DNA of 64,000 nt from Caldilineaceae bacterium (GCA_022827195.1 JAJDTL010000006.1:34324-98323); one strand, 5' to 3'. Shown: positions 32,163 to 41,293, numbered from the stretch's first letter. Notes: generated from the letters alone by a model not told the origin. Numbers and translations are program-made.

Positions 32163-33050
32163 ATGAATGAGCGCGTAGGCTTTGTCGGGCTCGGCATCAT
32201 GGGGCAGGGCATGGCCCGGAACCTATTGAAAGCGGGATACAACGTGCGAGTCTGGAACCGCACGTCAAGCCGCATGGACCCCCTGATCGAAGCGGGCGCG
32301 GCGGCAGGCGCCAGCCCGGCCGATGTTGCCGCCAACTGCGACATTATCGCCGTCTGCGTCAGCGATACGCCCGACGTCGAGGAGGTCATTCTTGGCGAGA
32401 ACGGCATCCTTTCCGGCGTTCAGGCGGGCGCGCTGGTCATCGATTTCAGCACGATCAGCCCGCAGGCGACGATCGATATCGCCGATCGGTTGGGCGCCAA
32501 GGGCGTCAAAATGCTCGACGCGCCCGTCAGCGGCGGCAGCGAAGGCGCGGTCAACGGCACGCTCAGCATCATGATCGGTGGCGACGAGGACCAGGTCGAA
32601 CGCGCCAGGGGCCTGTTCGAGGCGATGGGCAATACCATAACCCACGTGGGCAAACAGGGCGCGGGCCAGACCGTCAAGCTGGTCAACCAGATATTGGTCG
32701 TCGGCAACTGTCTGGCGATGTGCGAGGCGCTCATCTTTGCCCAGGCCGGCGGCGTCGACCTCGAAAGGTGCCTCAACGCAGTCACCGGCGGCGCGGCCGG
32801 CAGCTGGATGCTTGCCAACCGCGGACCCCAGATCATCGACCGCGACTGGCGGCCCGGCTTCACCATCAATCTGCAACAGAAGGACGTGCGGCTGATCATG
32901 CAGGAGGCCGACGCCCTCGGCGTTCCGGTCCTGCTTTCAGGCCAGGTCTTCAGCCTCTATCGCACGCTGCAGCAGGCCGGACTGGGCGAAGAAGGCAACC
33001 ACGCCCTCGTCAAGGCGCTTGAGAATCTGAGCGGCCTGCAGGTGGGCTGA
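32163..33050 (+). CDS. NAD(P)-dependent beta-hydroxyacid dehydrogenase (GarR / 3-hydroxyisobutyrate dehydrogenase family)
   Basis: The 295-residue protein has a Rossmann domain with VGLGIMGQGMARNLLKAGY and RVWNRT, the substrate motif DAPVSGGSEGAVNGTLSIM, and catalytic Lys in GAGQTVKLVNQILV. These define the beta-hydroxyacid dehydrogenase family, whose members include tartronate semialdehyde reductase. That activity would complement the sugar-acid dehydratases at the start of the window, but the link is inference. AGGAGGAAGA lies close upstream of the ATG. Confidence 0.9.
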   Translation: MNERVGFVGLGIMGQGMARNLLKAGYNVRVWNRTSSRMDPLIEAGAAAGASPADVAANCDIIAVCVSDTPDVEEVILGENGILSGVQAGALVIDFSTISPQATIDIADRLGAKGVKMLDAPVSGGSEGAVNGTLSIMIGGDEDQVERARGLFEAMGNTITHVGKQGAGQTVKLVNQILVVGNCLAMCEALIFAQAGGVDLERCLNAVTGGAAGSWMLANRGPQIIDRDWRPGFTINLQQKDVRLIMQEADALGVPVLLSGQVFSLYRTLQQAGLGEEGNHALVKALENLSGLQVG

Positions 33051-33401
33051 CCGCGGACCGCCTCGTTGAATCGGCCGGATGTCGAACGCCGGCCTGGAAC
33101 GGGAGGCGTCCGAATCCGTCGAAGGACCGAGCGAGGCAGCGATTGGGGAGTGGCTTACAGAAATAATGTCTTAAGGTCGCATTAACTGGAGCATAAGACA
33201 ATCTTAGAGACTTTCAGCGAAACTCCGTTTACCATGGAGTCTGTCCGCAATGCCTCGGGCAGCTCTGTTTGGAGCAGCGCAGTTCCGGACATAGGAACTT
33301 AGCCGGACATAGGAACTTAGCCGGACATTGCAACTTAGGTGGACTGAATCCCGTATTGTCTCGAAGAGGCCGGTTAATCCAACGCCCGGGGATGAACATA
33401 G
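33051..33401. other. 351-base intergenic region upstream of the efflux operon
   Basis: It holds no gene. It contains three tandem 18-base repeats about 65 bases before the adaptor gene and no clear promoter boxes. Confidence 0.5.
33285..33338 (+). repeat. Three tandem 18-bp repeats
   Basis: The unit CCGGACATAGGAACTTAG is repeated exactly twice and a third time with two changes. A fourth partial unit (GTGGAC) follows. The unit length is close to two helical turns, as expected of an array of regulator sites. Confidence 0.8.
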
Positions 33402-34874
33402 ATGAAGAGACTGTTGATTGCGATCGTAGTTATTGCGGCGATTGGCGCGGCGGGCTGGTTCGGCTTCCAGCGCTTCCAGGAGCGCCGCGAAGAGCTGGCC
33501 GAGGTCCCAAGTTACGAGACCGTAACGGTCGACCGCGGCACAATCAGCAGCACCGTCAGCGCAACCGGCAGCATCGAGCCGGAGGCTGAGGTCGCGCTCT
33601 CCTTCCGCGCAAGCGGCCCTGTCGAACAGGTACTGGTATCCGTCGGTCAGGCGGTGGAGGTCGGGCAGTTGCTGGCCCAATTGGACGTAGCCGACGCCTC
33701 GCTGGCCCTCGAACAGGCAGATGTCTCCCTTCTCATCAGCCGCGCGCAGCTGGAGAAGCTGGAAAAGCCGCCGTCGCAGGCCGACATCATCGCCGCGCAG
33801 GCAAACGTGACCGTCGCCCAGGCCAGCGTTGCCAGCGCCGAAGCGACCCTGGCCAGCGCGCAGGCCGGTTACCGCGACCTGTTGGCCGGCGCCACCGCCG
33901 AGGAGCTCGCCGTCCAGGAAGCGCAGGTCCGCCAGGCGGCCGTCAACGTGCGCCAGGCGCAGAGCGCGTACGACAATGTCAAGCACTTCCCCGACGCCGG
34001 CGCATCGGCCCAGGCCGTCCAGCTGGAGCAGTCAACCATCAGCTACGAGGTCGCGCAGGCCCAGTTCGCGCTGACCAGGCAGGGCGCCGACGAGGCCCAG
34101 ATCGCAGCCTCCCTGGCGCAGATCGCGCAGGCCGAGCTCGGTGTGCGCCAGGCCCTCAGCAACCTCCTGGTCGCGCAGGACGCCCTTGATTCGCTGCTCG
34201 CGGGACCGTCGCAGGAGGACCTCGATATCGCCCGCGCCCAGGTGCGCCAGGCCGAGCTGAGCAAACTGCAGGCGCAGAACACGCTCGACAACGCCATGCT
34301 CTACGCCCCCATCAAGGGCGTTGTCAGCCAGGTAAACCTGCGCCAGGGCGAGCTCTACGGCGGCAGCGCGCTGCCCGCGCTCGTTCTGACCGACCTCGAC
34401 AGCTTTCACATGACCGTCCTGGTGGACGAGATCGACGTCCGTCAGGTGCAGACGGGACAGACCGTCCGCCTCAGCCTCGACGCGCTGCCCGATGCCGACA
34501 TAGCCGGCCAGGTGACGAAGGTCTCGCCCACCGCCCGCGACGTCGGCGGCGTCGTCGCCTACGAGGTCGAGATTGTGCCCGAAACGACCGATGCCCAGCT
34601 GAAGGCCGGCATGAGCGCAACCGCCATCATTACCACGGCACGCGTGGACAACGTGCTGCTCGTGCCCAATCGCTACATTCAGCTCGACCGCGAGTCCGGC
34701 AGGGCATTCGTGCAGAAGATCATCAGCCAGACGCCTACACTGCAGGAGATCGAGATGGGGCTGCGCAACGATCGCTTCACCCAGGTGCTTGCCGGTCTCG
34801 CCGACGCCGACGAGATCGCGCTGATCCGCACCAGCAGCGAAGAACAGCTGCGCAGCGCCATCTTCGGCAACTAG
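33402..34874 (+). CDS. Efflux adaptor protein of the HlyD/MacA (RND-MFP) type
   Basis: The 490-residue protein is anchored by one N-terminal helix (about 4-23). A lipoyl/barrel-sandwich half (GTISSTVSATGSIEPEAEVALSF), a long Ala/Gln/Leu-rich alpha-hairpin of about 200 residues (roughly 100-300), the second lipoyl half (LYAPIKGVVSQVNLRQGELY) and a beta-barrel (VLVDEIDVRQVQTGQTV) follow. The hairpin is longer than in E. coli MacA. It precedes an ABC ATPase and a MacB-type permease, forming a tripartite-like exporter or a two-membrane-free version of it. Confidence 0.88.
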   Translation: MKRLLIAIVVIAAIGAAGWFGFQRFQERREELAEVPSYETVTVDRGTISSTVSATGSIEPEAEVALSFRASGPVEQVLVSVGQAVEVGQLLAQLDVADASLALEQADVSLLISRAQLEKLEKPPSQADIIAAQANVTVAQASVASAEATLASAQAGYRDLLAGATAEELAVQEAQVRQAAVNVRQAQSAYDNVKHFPDAGASAQAVQLEQSTISYEVAQAQFALTRQGADEAQIAASLAQIAQAELGVRQALSNLLVAQDALDSLLAGPSQEDLDIARAQVRQAELSKLQAQNTLDNAMLYAPIKGVVSQVNLRQGELYGGSALPALVLTDLDSFHMTVLVDEIDVRQVQTGQTVRLSLDALPDADIAGQVTKVSPTARDVGGVVAYEVEIVPETTDAQLKAGMSATAIITTARVDNVLLVPNRYIQLDRESGRAFVQKIISQTPTLQEIEMGLRNDRFTQVLAGLADADEIALIRTSSEEQLRSAIFGN

Positions 34875-34912
34875 CCTCCCAACCGGTGAGCGCATAAGCG
34901 ACGCGAAGGCAA

Positions 34913-35716
34913 ATGCTCAATCGAATTCTAGGCGGGACCGCCGCCAACGGCTCCCAGCCGCCCGCCGCAGACAGTCCGGTCATCGAGACCATCGGTCTCA
35001 CAAAGACCTACACCATGGGCGATGTCGAGGTGCACGCCCTCCAGGGTGTCGATATGACCGTCCGCATCGGCGAGATGATCGCGATCATGGGGCCCAGCGG
35101 CAGCGGCAAATCGACCCTGATGAACATCATCGGCTGCCTCGACGTGCCCTCCTCCGGTCTCTACCGCCTCGACGGGACCGACGTCAGCATGCTGGACGAC
35201 AACGCCCTCGCCGAAATCCGCAGCCTCAAGGTCGGCTATGTCTTCCAGAACTTCAATCTGCTGCCCCGCACCACCGCCCAGGCCAATGTGGAGCTCCCTT
35301 TGCTCTACGCCGGAATCGGCGGCCGCGAGCGGCGCCGCAGGGCCGACGATGTCCTCAAGACCGTTAGGCTGGACCACCGCAGCGATCACAAGCCCAACGA
35401 GCTGTCCGGCGGCCAGCAGCAGCGCGTCGCCATCGCCCGCGCGCTGATCAACCGGCCGCAGCTGATCCTCGCCGACGAGCCGACCGGCAACCTCGATACC
35501 CGCAACAGCGTCGGCATCATGCAGCTCTTCCAGCAGCTCAACGAGGAGCGCGGCATTACCATCGTCTTCGTCACCCACAACCCCGAGGTCGCCGCCTACT
35601 GCGACCGGGTCGTTCGCGTGCGTGACGGGCTCATCGAGAGCGACGAGCGCAACCCGTCTGCCGGCAGAAAGGCCCCGCAGCCCCAGGCCGCGCCCGGCCC
35701 GCCGGCCAGCCGCTAG
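34913..35716 (+). CDS. MacB/LolD-type ABC transporter ATPase
   Basis: The 267-residue protein contains Walker [10 protein letters not shown], signature [15 protein letters not shown], Walker [13 protein letters not shown] and H-loop [26 protein letters not shown] is typical of the MacB/LolD/FtsE group. The N-terminal ~25 residues and C-terminal Pro/Ala-rich tail are extra. It pairs with the permease 84 bases downstream. Confidence 0.93.
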   Translation: MLNRILGGTAANGSQPPAADSPVIETIGLTKTYTMGDVEVHALQGVDMTVRIGEMIAIMGPSGSGKSTLMNIIGCLDVPSSGLYRLDGTDVSMLDDNALAEIRSLKVGYVFQNFNLLPRTTAQANVELPLLYAGIGGRERRRRADDVLKTVRLDHRSDHKPNELSGGQQQRVAIARALINRPQLILADEPTGNLDTRNSVGIMQLFQQLNEERGITIVFVTHNPEVAAYCDRVVRVRDGLIESDERNPSAGRKAPQPQAAPGPPASR

Positions 35717-35800
35717 ACCGCAGCGCGCCGCGCCTATCCGGCCGCCGCAACGCAGTTCTCAGGCCCTGGCCAACAGGATATCGTCCCGACCGTACCCGCC

Positions 35801-37048
35801 ATGAACTTCTACGAAGCCGTTCGCGTCGCCATGCTGGCCCTCGCGGCCAACAAACTCCGTTCCGGCCTGACCATGCTCGGCATCATCATCGGCGTCGGCG
35901 CCGTCATCGCCCTCCTCAGCATCGGACGCGGCGTGGAGAGGTTCTTCGTCGAGCAGTTCACCAGCCTCGGCACCAACCTGCTCTACATCTTTCCCGGTCA
36001 GCTCAGCGGCGGGCCGCCCCAGGAACGCGGCCGCGAGATGGGCGTCCTCACCCTGAGCGACAGCTACGCCATCGCCAACCCCCTGCGCGTGCCCGACGTC
36101 CTCGCCGTCGCCCCCGAGGTCACCGGCCGCGTCGTCGTCGCCCGCGGCAGCAGCGACATGGAAGTCTCCGTCAGCGGCGTCACCGCCTCCTACCAGGACG
36201 CCCTCCTGGGTGACGCCGCCATCGGCGCCTTCGTCGGCGAAACCGACGTCCAGGAGCGCGGCCGCGTCGTCGTGCTCGGCTCCGATGTCTTCGGCTCTCT
36301 CTTCGACCCCAACGAGGACCCCCTCGACCAGACGGTCCGCGTCAACAACATCCTCTTCCGCGTCATCGGTGTCATGGAGGAACGCGGCGCCGGCATCGGC
36401 GGCGCCAACCTCGACGAGACCGTATTCGTGCCCCTCACAACCGCCTCCGACCGCCTCTTCCGCCGCCGGACCGTCAGCGGCGACTATATCGTCAACGTCA
36501 TCTACGCCACCGTCAGCTCGGAAGACCGCATGGAGGCCGCCCAGGAACAGATCGCCGAGCTGCTGCGCGAACGGCACAACATCGGCTTCCAGGGCGAAGA
36601 CGACTTCTCCATCATCAACCAGTCCGACCTGCTCTCGATCTTCGGCGACATTCTCGGCCTCTTCACCCTCTTCCTCAGCGCCATCGCCTTCATCAGCCTG
36701 GTCGTCGGCGGCATCGGCATCATGAACATCATGCTCGTCAGCGTGACCGAGCGCACGCGCGAGATCGGGCTGCGCAAGGCCGTCGGCGCCAAGCGGCGCA
36801 ACGTCCTCGGCCAGTTCCTTATCGAAGCGGTCACGCTCGCGCTGATCGGCGGCATCCTCGGCATCATACTCGGCGGCGGCGGCGCGCTTGCCGCCACCTC
36901 CTTTATCGACAACTTCAGCGCCGTCGTCGGCATCGATGCCATCGTCATCGCCGTTCTCTTCTCGATGGCGGTCGGCCTCTTCTTCGGCATCTATCCCGCC
37001 TATCGCGCCAGTCGCCTCAACCCTATCGACGCCCTGCGCTATGAGTAG
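35801..37048 (+). CDS. MacB-type ABC transporter permease (FtsX domain)
   Basis: The 415-residue protein has the four-helix MacB topology: helix 1 at SGLTMLGIIIGVGAVIALLSI, a large extracytoplasmic MacB_PCD domain (about 45-275), then three helices including FLSAIAFISLVVGGIGIMNIMLVSVTERTREIGLRK-type sequence and the closing IYPAYRASRLNPIDALRYE. With its partners it would move lipids, peptides or antibiotics by mechanotransmission; the cargo is unknown. Its stop overlaps the following lipoprotein start by eight bases. Confidence 0.92.
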   Translation: MNFYEAVRVAMLALAANKLRSGLTMLGIIIGVGAVIALLSIGRGVERFFVEQFTSLGTNLLYIFPGQLSGGPPQERGREMGVLTLSDSYAIANPLRVPDVLAVAPEVTGRVVVARGSSDMEVSVSGVTASYQDALLGDAAIGAFVGETDVQERGRVVVLGSDVFGSLFDPNEDPLDQTVRVNNILFRVIGVMEERGAGIGGANLDETVFVPLTTASDRLFRRRTVSGDYIVNVIYATVSSEDRMEAAQEQIAELLRERHNIGFQGEDDFSIINQSDLLSIFGDILGLFTLFLSAIAFISLVVGGIGIMNIMLVSVTERTREIGLRKAVGAKRRNVLGQFLIEAVTLALIGGILGIILGGGGALAATSFIDNFSAVVGIDAIVIAVLFSMAVGLFFGIYPAYRASRLNPIDALRYE

Positions 37049-38036
37049 CTGCCGCACGCGCCTATTCCCACCGCCTGCGCGGCCCGGCCGCGCGCGCCGG
37101 CTGCGCACTGCCTGCCGCACACTGGCCCTGGGCTGCACTCTCCTGCTCGCGGCCGCCTGCGGACGCGCCCCCGGCGGGCCCACGCCGCTGCCGCCGGGAG
37201 AGCGCGTCGCCCAGCCCACGCCCGACTTCAGCGCTCCTGCCCAGGGAAGTACGGCGCCCGCACCGAATGCGAACAGCGCGGCTGATGCCGTCCGCAACCG
37301 CATCGCCCAACAACAGGCGCTGGCGACCCCGACCCAGACGTCAACGGGAGACCCGCCGACTTCGACGCCGTCTGTACTACAGGTTCATCCTGAACTCGCC
37401 GTTTTCGACCGTCCAACCGCTCTGGGCATCGTCGTCGTCGGCGGCGCGCTCTACGCCGCGCCCGGCGCCGGCGCAACCGTCAACATGCAGGTGGGCACCA
37501 CCCTTACCATCACCGGGCGCTCCGCCGACCGCGGCTGGTTCGCCGCCTACCTTGCCGACGGCACCGCCGGCTGGGCCGCGGCTTCGCAGGTGCGCGTCTT
37601 TGGCGATGCCGCCGGGCTGGAGGTCGTGCAGGACTCGCTCGGCCCCGTCGCCGTCGCCACCCTCATCGCCCAAGCCAGCCTGCCGCAGCAGCCCCTCGCA
37701 ACCGCCGCCGTCACGCCGCCGCCGGCGAACGACTCGCCCGGCCCCCCCGCTGGGCCCGCGCAGGGATCGGACGCCCCGCCCTCTTTGACCGGGCCCGCCG
37801 TCACAGTCCTCGTCGAGGGCGCCAACGTGCGCGCCGGGCCGGGCACCGATTTCCCCGTCGTCGGCCTGCTCTACCAGAACGACAGGGCCGCCCTGCTGGG
37901 ACGCAGCCAGGGCGGCGACTGGCTGCACGTCCGGCTGCCCGATAGCCTCGGCTGGATCTTCGCCCCCCTTGTCGAGACCAGTCTGCCCGTCGCCGACCTG
38001 CCCGTCGTCGACCCGCCCCCCGCCCCAGACCCCTAG
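37041..38036 (+). CDS. Lipoprotein with two bacterial SH3 domains
   Basis: The 331-residue protein starts at ATG 37,041, overlapping the permease stop by 8 bases; the longer open frame to 36,888 is antisense-like sequence within the permease. A basic N-terminus and hydrophobic ALGCTLLLAAACG give a lipobox. Pro/Thr-rich linkers separate two SH3b-like domains: about 125-200 (LYAAPGAGATVNMQVGTTLT...GWAAASQVRV) and 253-320 (ANVRAGPGTDFPVVGLLY...GWIFAPLVE). SH3b domains usually bind peptidoglycan. Coupling to the efflux operon suggests a cell-envelope role. Confidence 0.8.
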   Translation: MSSCRTRLFPPPARPGRARRLRTACRTLALGCTLLLAAACGRAPGGPTPLPPGERVAQPTPDFSAPAQGSTAPAPNANSAADAVRNRIAQQQALATPTQTSTGDPPTSTPSVLQVHPELAVFDRPTALGIVVVGGALYAAPGAGATVNMQVGTTLTITGRSADRGWFAAYLADGTAGWAAASQVRVFGDAAGLEVVQDSLGPVAVATLIAQASLPQQPLATAAVTPPPANDSPGPPAGPAQGSDAPPSLTGPAVTVLVEGANVRAGPGTDFPVVGLLYQNDRAALLGRSQGGDWLHVRLPDSLGWIFAPLVETSLPVADLPVVDPPPAPDP

Positions 38037-38090
38037 CCGGTCTCCTGACTGGGCTCGCCGCCGACCCGTCTAGTTATAGGAGACACTCCG

Positions 38091-38175
38091 ATGATCTCAG
38101 CAGCTGATCACGGGTAACGCCCGGCGCGCCTCACCGGGCGTATGAACACCTGGCGACGAAGGCGGATATTTCGAA
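38091..38175 (+). pseudogene. Remnant of a coiled-coil/membrane small gene (EHLATKADI family)
   Basis: The leader TATAGGAGACACTCCGATG resembles the leaders at 44.1-45.6 kb. Bases about 38,140-38,165 encode AYEHLATKADIS, the family signature, but the frame is broken from the ATG and the membrane segment is lost. Confidence 0.5.
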
Positions 38176-38218
38176 CCAGGCCCCTGCGCCGGCAGCACAT
38201 CCCAGCGCCCTCTCTCCA

Positions 38219-38437
38219 TTGCGGCACTGCCCGCGGCGCAGGGAAAGCGTTCCCTGCTGTAGGACATTGAAACTGAAACCCGTAAGAGGTCACTTCCAGG
38301 GCCGCCAACCCAAACGCGAGCGAGGCCGTCCTGAGAAGCCTGTCAAGAAAGACGACAGCCCTCGCGACATGGCGCGGGCGCTCAATCGAAGAGTCAAGCG
38401 AGGACTCCGATTCTGTGATCCACTTTCCTGTTCGTAA
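38219..38437 (+). pseudogene. Decayed basic RGRP...DDSP small gene
   Basis: Within this frame, residues ERGRPEKPVKKDDSPRDMAR match the basic protein of the cassette array (RGRP, K-DDSP, AR). The downstream FG-x-P end is replaced by unrelated sequence and no ribosome site precedes a sensible start, so it is treated as a remnant. Confidence 0.45.
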
Positions 38438-38580
38438 AGACGTTTCGGGAGCCGCCGAGAAGACCTGTGTCTTGCCTGTGACCCAAAAAGATACGGCGGA
38501 AGAGGAAAAGGGGTTGATGCCTACCCGTCACCTAATGAGCGGTCACAAACGCCATTTCCGTGCTGTACACAGCAGGATAC

Positions 38581-39180
38581 TCAGAACGGCGCCGGATACA
38601 GGCGAGGTTCTCTGGCTTTGAGGTCTTCCAGTTCCATCCTGTCCTCTTTGACATAGTGTACGGGAAGGCCTCTGTAGTTATCTGAGTCAAATTTGTCGAC
38701 GGTGCGCCTTCTGTTGAATCTCGAATCCACCTTCTTTGCAGCCAGGAAATACCATGCCCTGATTGCTTTTGTTCGAACCCTTGTCTCGGTATCTGTTTCA
38801 AAGACAGAAAGAAGATACTGAAGGCAAGGCAGGGACCACCGCAATTGGCTCTTGCCCTTCGCGTCACTTTCGTGCCACGCCTCGTAGTTATCGAAGGCGG
38901 TTTTGATTTCTATGAATACCGCTCTGTATTCAGTTTCTGATTCTTCAAGAATCAGGTAGTCGCAACGATCGTAGAATTCACAACCATTGTCTGTCTCAAA
39001 AACCTGCCGGCGGCCACCAATTTCGAAATTGACCACGACGGAAGATCTCGGCACGTTCTCGACTCTTATTGCCGTACCGCTTTGTCTGTCCGTAAGGGTA
39101 ACTGTACTTCCATCTCTACAACCTTCGGGAAGCATCATGTCCCATCTCAGATGCTCTTCAATCCAGTCTCTAAACAGCAT
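38581..39180 (-). CDS. Putative PD-(D/E)XK-type nuclease partner of an ABC-type ATPase
   Basis: The 199-residue protein has a candidate nuclease core: E69/D74 (CEFYDRCDYLILEE), then E91-I-K93 in AVFIEIKTAF, followed by a Gln-containing helix (GKSQLRWSLPCLQYLL). D-x(16)-E-x-K is the PD-(D/E)XK pattern. I do not recognise a named family. It overlaps the upstream ATPase stop by 11 bases, so the two are one operon. By analogy with two-gene ATPase-nuclease defence systems it may be an effector controlled by the ATPase; this is inference. Confidence 0.6.
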   Translation of the reverse strand: MLFRDWIEEHLRWDMMLPEGCRDGSTVTLTDRQSGTAIRVENVPRSSVVVNFEIGGRRQVFETDNGCEFYDRCDYLILEESETEYRAVFIEIKTAFDNYEAWHESDAKGKSQLRWSLPCLQYLLSVFETDTETRVRTKAIRAWYFLAAKKVDSRFNRRRTVDKFDSDNYRGLPVHYVKEDRMELEDLKAREPRLYPAPF

Positions 39181-40618
39181 CTGAATTCATCTTTGATTTT
39201 CTTATGATTCGAGCGGCCAGCTTTGATCCCGTTCGGTTCAGCGACTCGGTTGTTTCGTCAATTACCGGCATTTCGATACCGAACTCATCCATGACGCACG
39301 GTTCTAGACCCCCGTTTTTTGCATAGTAAGCGCTAACCTGATCGAGGTCTAGTTTGTCCAACTCTTCATAACCAAGTTCCTCCATCTCCTTTCCATTTTC
39401 GTCGTGGGCGCTGCTCAACATAATGAGGTTGTTGATTTCCCTCAGGATGAAATCGCTGTGCGTTGTTATAAGGATTCTCGTTCCGGAATTGACCATTCGC
39501 GCCAATAGACGGGCAAGCTGGACCTGGTTCCCGGCGTCAAGGTGGCTCTCCGGCTCATCAATCATAAGGATGCCCACGCCATTCAAGAAATAGCCTAGAA
39601 GTAAATACAAGCTGGACATTTCCCAGGCCGACGAGGAAGCGAGATGTAAGGGTATGTCAAAGCTGAAGTTGTTTCTACCGTTTGCAGTGAAGCGAAGAGT
39701 GCCGTTTACGCTGGTGAATCTCCCGTCCATCATTTCCTCTATGCCGCCGGAAAGGATCTCTTGTGGAATATTGTTTTGCTTTTCGGCAATGCCGGAAATG
39801 TTCCTGGCAAAATCAATGTTGTCATGTATTGCTAACGCATACCTGCTTAGGTTTTCCAATGGGTCCGAACTTTGCTCTGAATCTCCTTCTTGCCCGTCCT
39901 CCTTTTGTTGCACCGCTCGCATCACTTGGCTTCTCACATAGTCTAGCTCGTTCAAGAACAACGGAATCGAATGGCGTGCCGATGAAAGTATGAAGGGTCT
40001 GTATTGGCGTTCAAAAGGGTCCTGCAAGAGAAAGAATGTGCACAGCCTCTCAAGCGAATCCTTCGTAAAGAATGTCTCGAGAATATCGTCACCTGCTTGC
40101 GCAGTGCCTGACAGGCGCGCCGAGAATCTGCTTCGGTCATACTCTATGGACAAATCTAAATCTTTCTTGATGTTGAGGGATAGGCGACGACCTACCGGGA
40201 GTTCTCTCCTGAACTCGGCCTCCAAAGATGCGTTCTCGAACTCCGATGGAGAAGCGTTAAACACTCGAGAAATCCTGGAATCCGAGAATTCTCGTGTCAC
40301 TTCTTGAATCAGGCGACCTTGTTCTTCTATGAGAAGATCTTCATTGACCTGCCATTCGACACGCCTTTCAGATCGCAACTCTTTGACTATCTCATCTGTG
40401 GAAAGAGAAGCCACTTTTTGAAAGTGGCTTTCGCAAAACGATTCTGCCCTTCTTGCGACAAGATCTGAAAATGCTTTCATGAAGCCATAAAGGGCGTAGA
40501 CGATTCGAGTCTTGCCCGTGTTGTTTTGCCCCGAAATAACTGTAAAGTCTCCCAGCTCCATTTCAGCTTTGGTGATAGGGCCTATATTGTTGAATGCGAA
40601 CTTCATTTTGTTAGACAT
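39170..40618 (-). CDS. AAA/ABC-type ATPase (AAA_21/OLD-like), putative defence ATPase
   Basis: The 482-residue protein has an N-terminal strand typical of SMC/OLD-like ATPases (FAFNNIGPITKAEMELGDF), Walker A GQNNTGKT (30-37), a central helical insert (about 60-290), a signature-like LASSSAWEMSSLYLLL, Walker B GILMIDEPESHLD, and the D-loop/H-switch LITTHSDFILREI. No TOPRIM domain follows, unlike OLD proteins; the nuclease appears to be supplied in trans by the overlapping downstream gene. ATG 40,618 is preferred because AGGTCAA lies just upstream. A strong promoter precedes it. Confidence 0.85.
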   Translation of the reverse strand: MSNKMKFAFNNIGPITKAEMELGDFTVISGQNNTGKTRIVYALYGFMKAFSDLVARRAESFCESHFQKVASLSTDEIVKELRSERRVEWQVNEDLLIEEQGRLIQEVTREFSDSRISRVFNASPSEFENASLEAEFRRELPVGRRLSLNIKKDLDLSIEYDRSRFSARLSGTAQAGDDILETFFTKDSLERLCTFFLLQDPFERQYRPFILSSARHSIPLFLNELDYVRSQVMRAVQQKEDGQEGDSEQSSDPLENLSRYALAIHDNIDFARNISGIAEKQNNIPQEILSGGIEEMMDGRFTSVNGTLRFTANGRNNFSFDIPLHLASSSAWEMSSLYLLLGYFLNGVGILMIDEPESHLDAGNQVQLARLLARMVNSGTRILITTHSDFILREINNLIMLSSAHDENGKEMEELGYEELDKLDLDQVSAYYAKNGGLEPCVMDEFGIEMPVIDETTESLNRTGSKLAARIIRKSKMNSDAV

Positions 40619-40695
40619 GCTTGACCTATTCTCCAATCTCTGGTTGAAGAGTCTAGGCGCAATGGTCGGTTTCGTCCTTACTTGATTTCTCTTAC

Positions 40696-40723
40696 ACTAT
40701 ATAATTCCTGGATGAATTGTCAA
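40696..40723 (-). promoter_or_regulatory. Sigma-70-type promoter of the ATPase-nuclease operon
   Basis: On the minus strand TTGACA (40,723-40,718) and TATAGT (40,701-40,696) are 16 bases apart, about 78 bases before the ATPase start codon. Confidence 0.7.
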
Positions 40724-40766
40724 GACAGTTCAGTAACGCGCGCCCTGTCCTGCCCCCATGATCAGC

Positions 40767-40799
40767 ACAGCCCCGGCCAGTCTGGCCGGGGCTGTTTCC
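40767..40799. terminator. Strong GC-rich hairpin, probable terminator
   Basis: Fourteen bases (40,767-40,780) pair perfectly with 40,782-40,795 around a single central base, followed by TTTCC. It separates the operon on the left from the small-gene region on the right. The T tract is short, so a pure barrier or palindromic site is possible. Confidence 0.6.
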
Positions 40800-40914
40800 T
40801 CTGCAAAAGATGGGACTTATATATTTGACACTACCACCGAAATGACATGGAAGGGAGGTATAAGACCTCTTTATCCTTGGAAGGACAGGTGTCAGTGGGA
40901 TACAGGCATCGGGG

Positions 40915-41094
40915 TCAGGTGAACTTGACGATACCCACCAGAAGTCCAGTCCAGATTCCAGTCCAAAGAAGGAGTTTCCACGTCAGCCTCGCTTCCAGTG
41001 CTGAGATAGCGGCGTTCAAGTCTGACGCAGTTGCCAGGTATCCTGTACGTTCTTCGAGTCTGGCCATGCGTTCTCTGTCAGTAATGGCTGCCAT
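40915..41094 (-). CDS. Small coiled-coil/single-TM protein (ATKADI-like family)
   Basis: The 59-residue protein MAAITDRERMARLEERTGYL... has an N-terminal coiled coil with ATASDLNAAISALEARL and one membrane helix (about 39-56, LLLWTGIWTGLLVGIV). It has the layout of the EHLATKADI family elsewhere in this region. A GGAGGAG ribosome site lies 3-9 bases upstream of ATG 41,094. Function unknown. Confidence 0.6.
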   Translation of the reverse strand: MAAITDRERMARLEERTGYLATASDLNAAISALEARLTWKLLLWTGIWTGLLVGIVKFT

Positions 41095-41149
41095 GTCTCC
41101 TCCTCTTGGATTAAGTATAGGAGAAGCATGTTGCCTTGTCAATCGAATT

Positions 41150-41293
41150 TTGACTGGTCCCCAGAAGAACAAACGACTTGCGCCGCCTTCTGGCGCTGAG
41201 ACGGTGGACGACCTGCTGAAAGCGGCTGTCAAGACCCAGCCGAAACCTCGCGAGGTGTCCCCACTCCAACGCTTCAAACAGTTAAAGTGGTGA
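41150..41293 (+). CDS. Tiny basic protein fragment, uncertain
   Basis: A 47-codon frame starting TTG-ACT, as in the coupled basic gene at 44,312, encodes PPSGAETVDDLLKAAVKT and a basic Pro-rich tail. It has no ribosome site I trust. Its composition looks coding and it sits between two small-gene cassettes, so it may be the 3' part of a degraded partner gene. Confidence 0.3.
   Translation: MTGPQKNKRLAPPSGAETVDDLLKAAVKTQPKPREVSPLQRFKQLKW

Larger units (their letters stand above)
38037..38580. other. Gene-poor border of the accessory region with cassette remnants
   Basis: This 544-base stretch separates the conserved chromosome from the accessory region. It holds decayed copies of the two tiny genes that recur at 41-46 and 53-56 kb (listed separately); otherwise nothing recognisable. 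Confidence 0.5.

Noticed and set aside
33285..33338. Tandem repeats as a CRISPR array
   Set aside because: Units abut with no spacers and there are no cas genes in the window.
35759..37303. 514-codon minus-strand frame across the MacB-type permease
   Set aside because: Asp/Glu/Gly-rich shadow of the permease and lipoprotein genes; no domain or start signal.
40847..41293. 148-codon plus-strand frame as one protein
   Set aside because: It runs antisense through the small gene at 40,915-41,094; only its last 47 codons look possibly coding.
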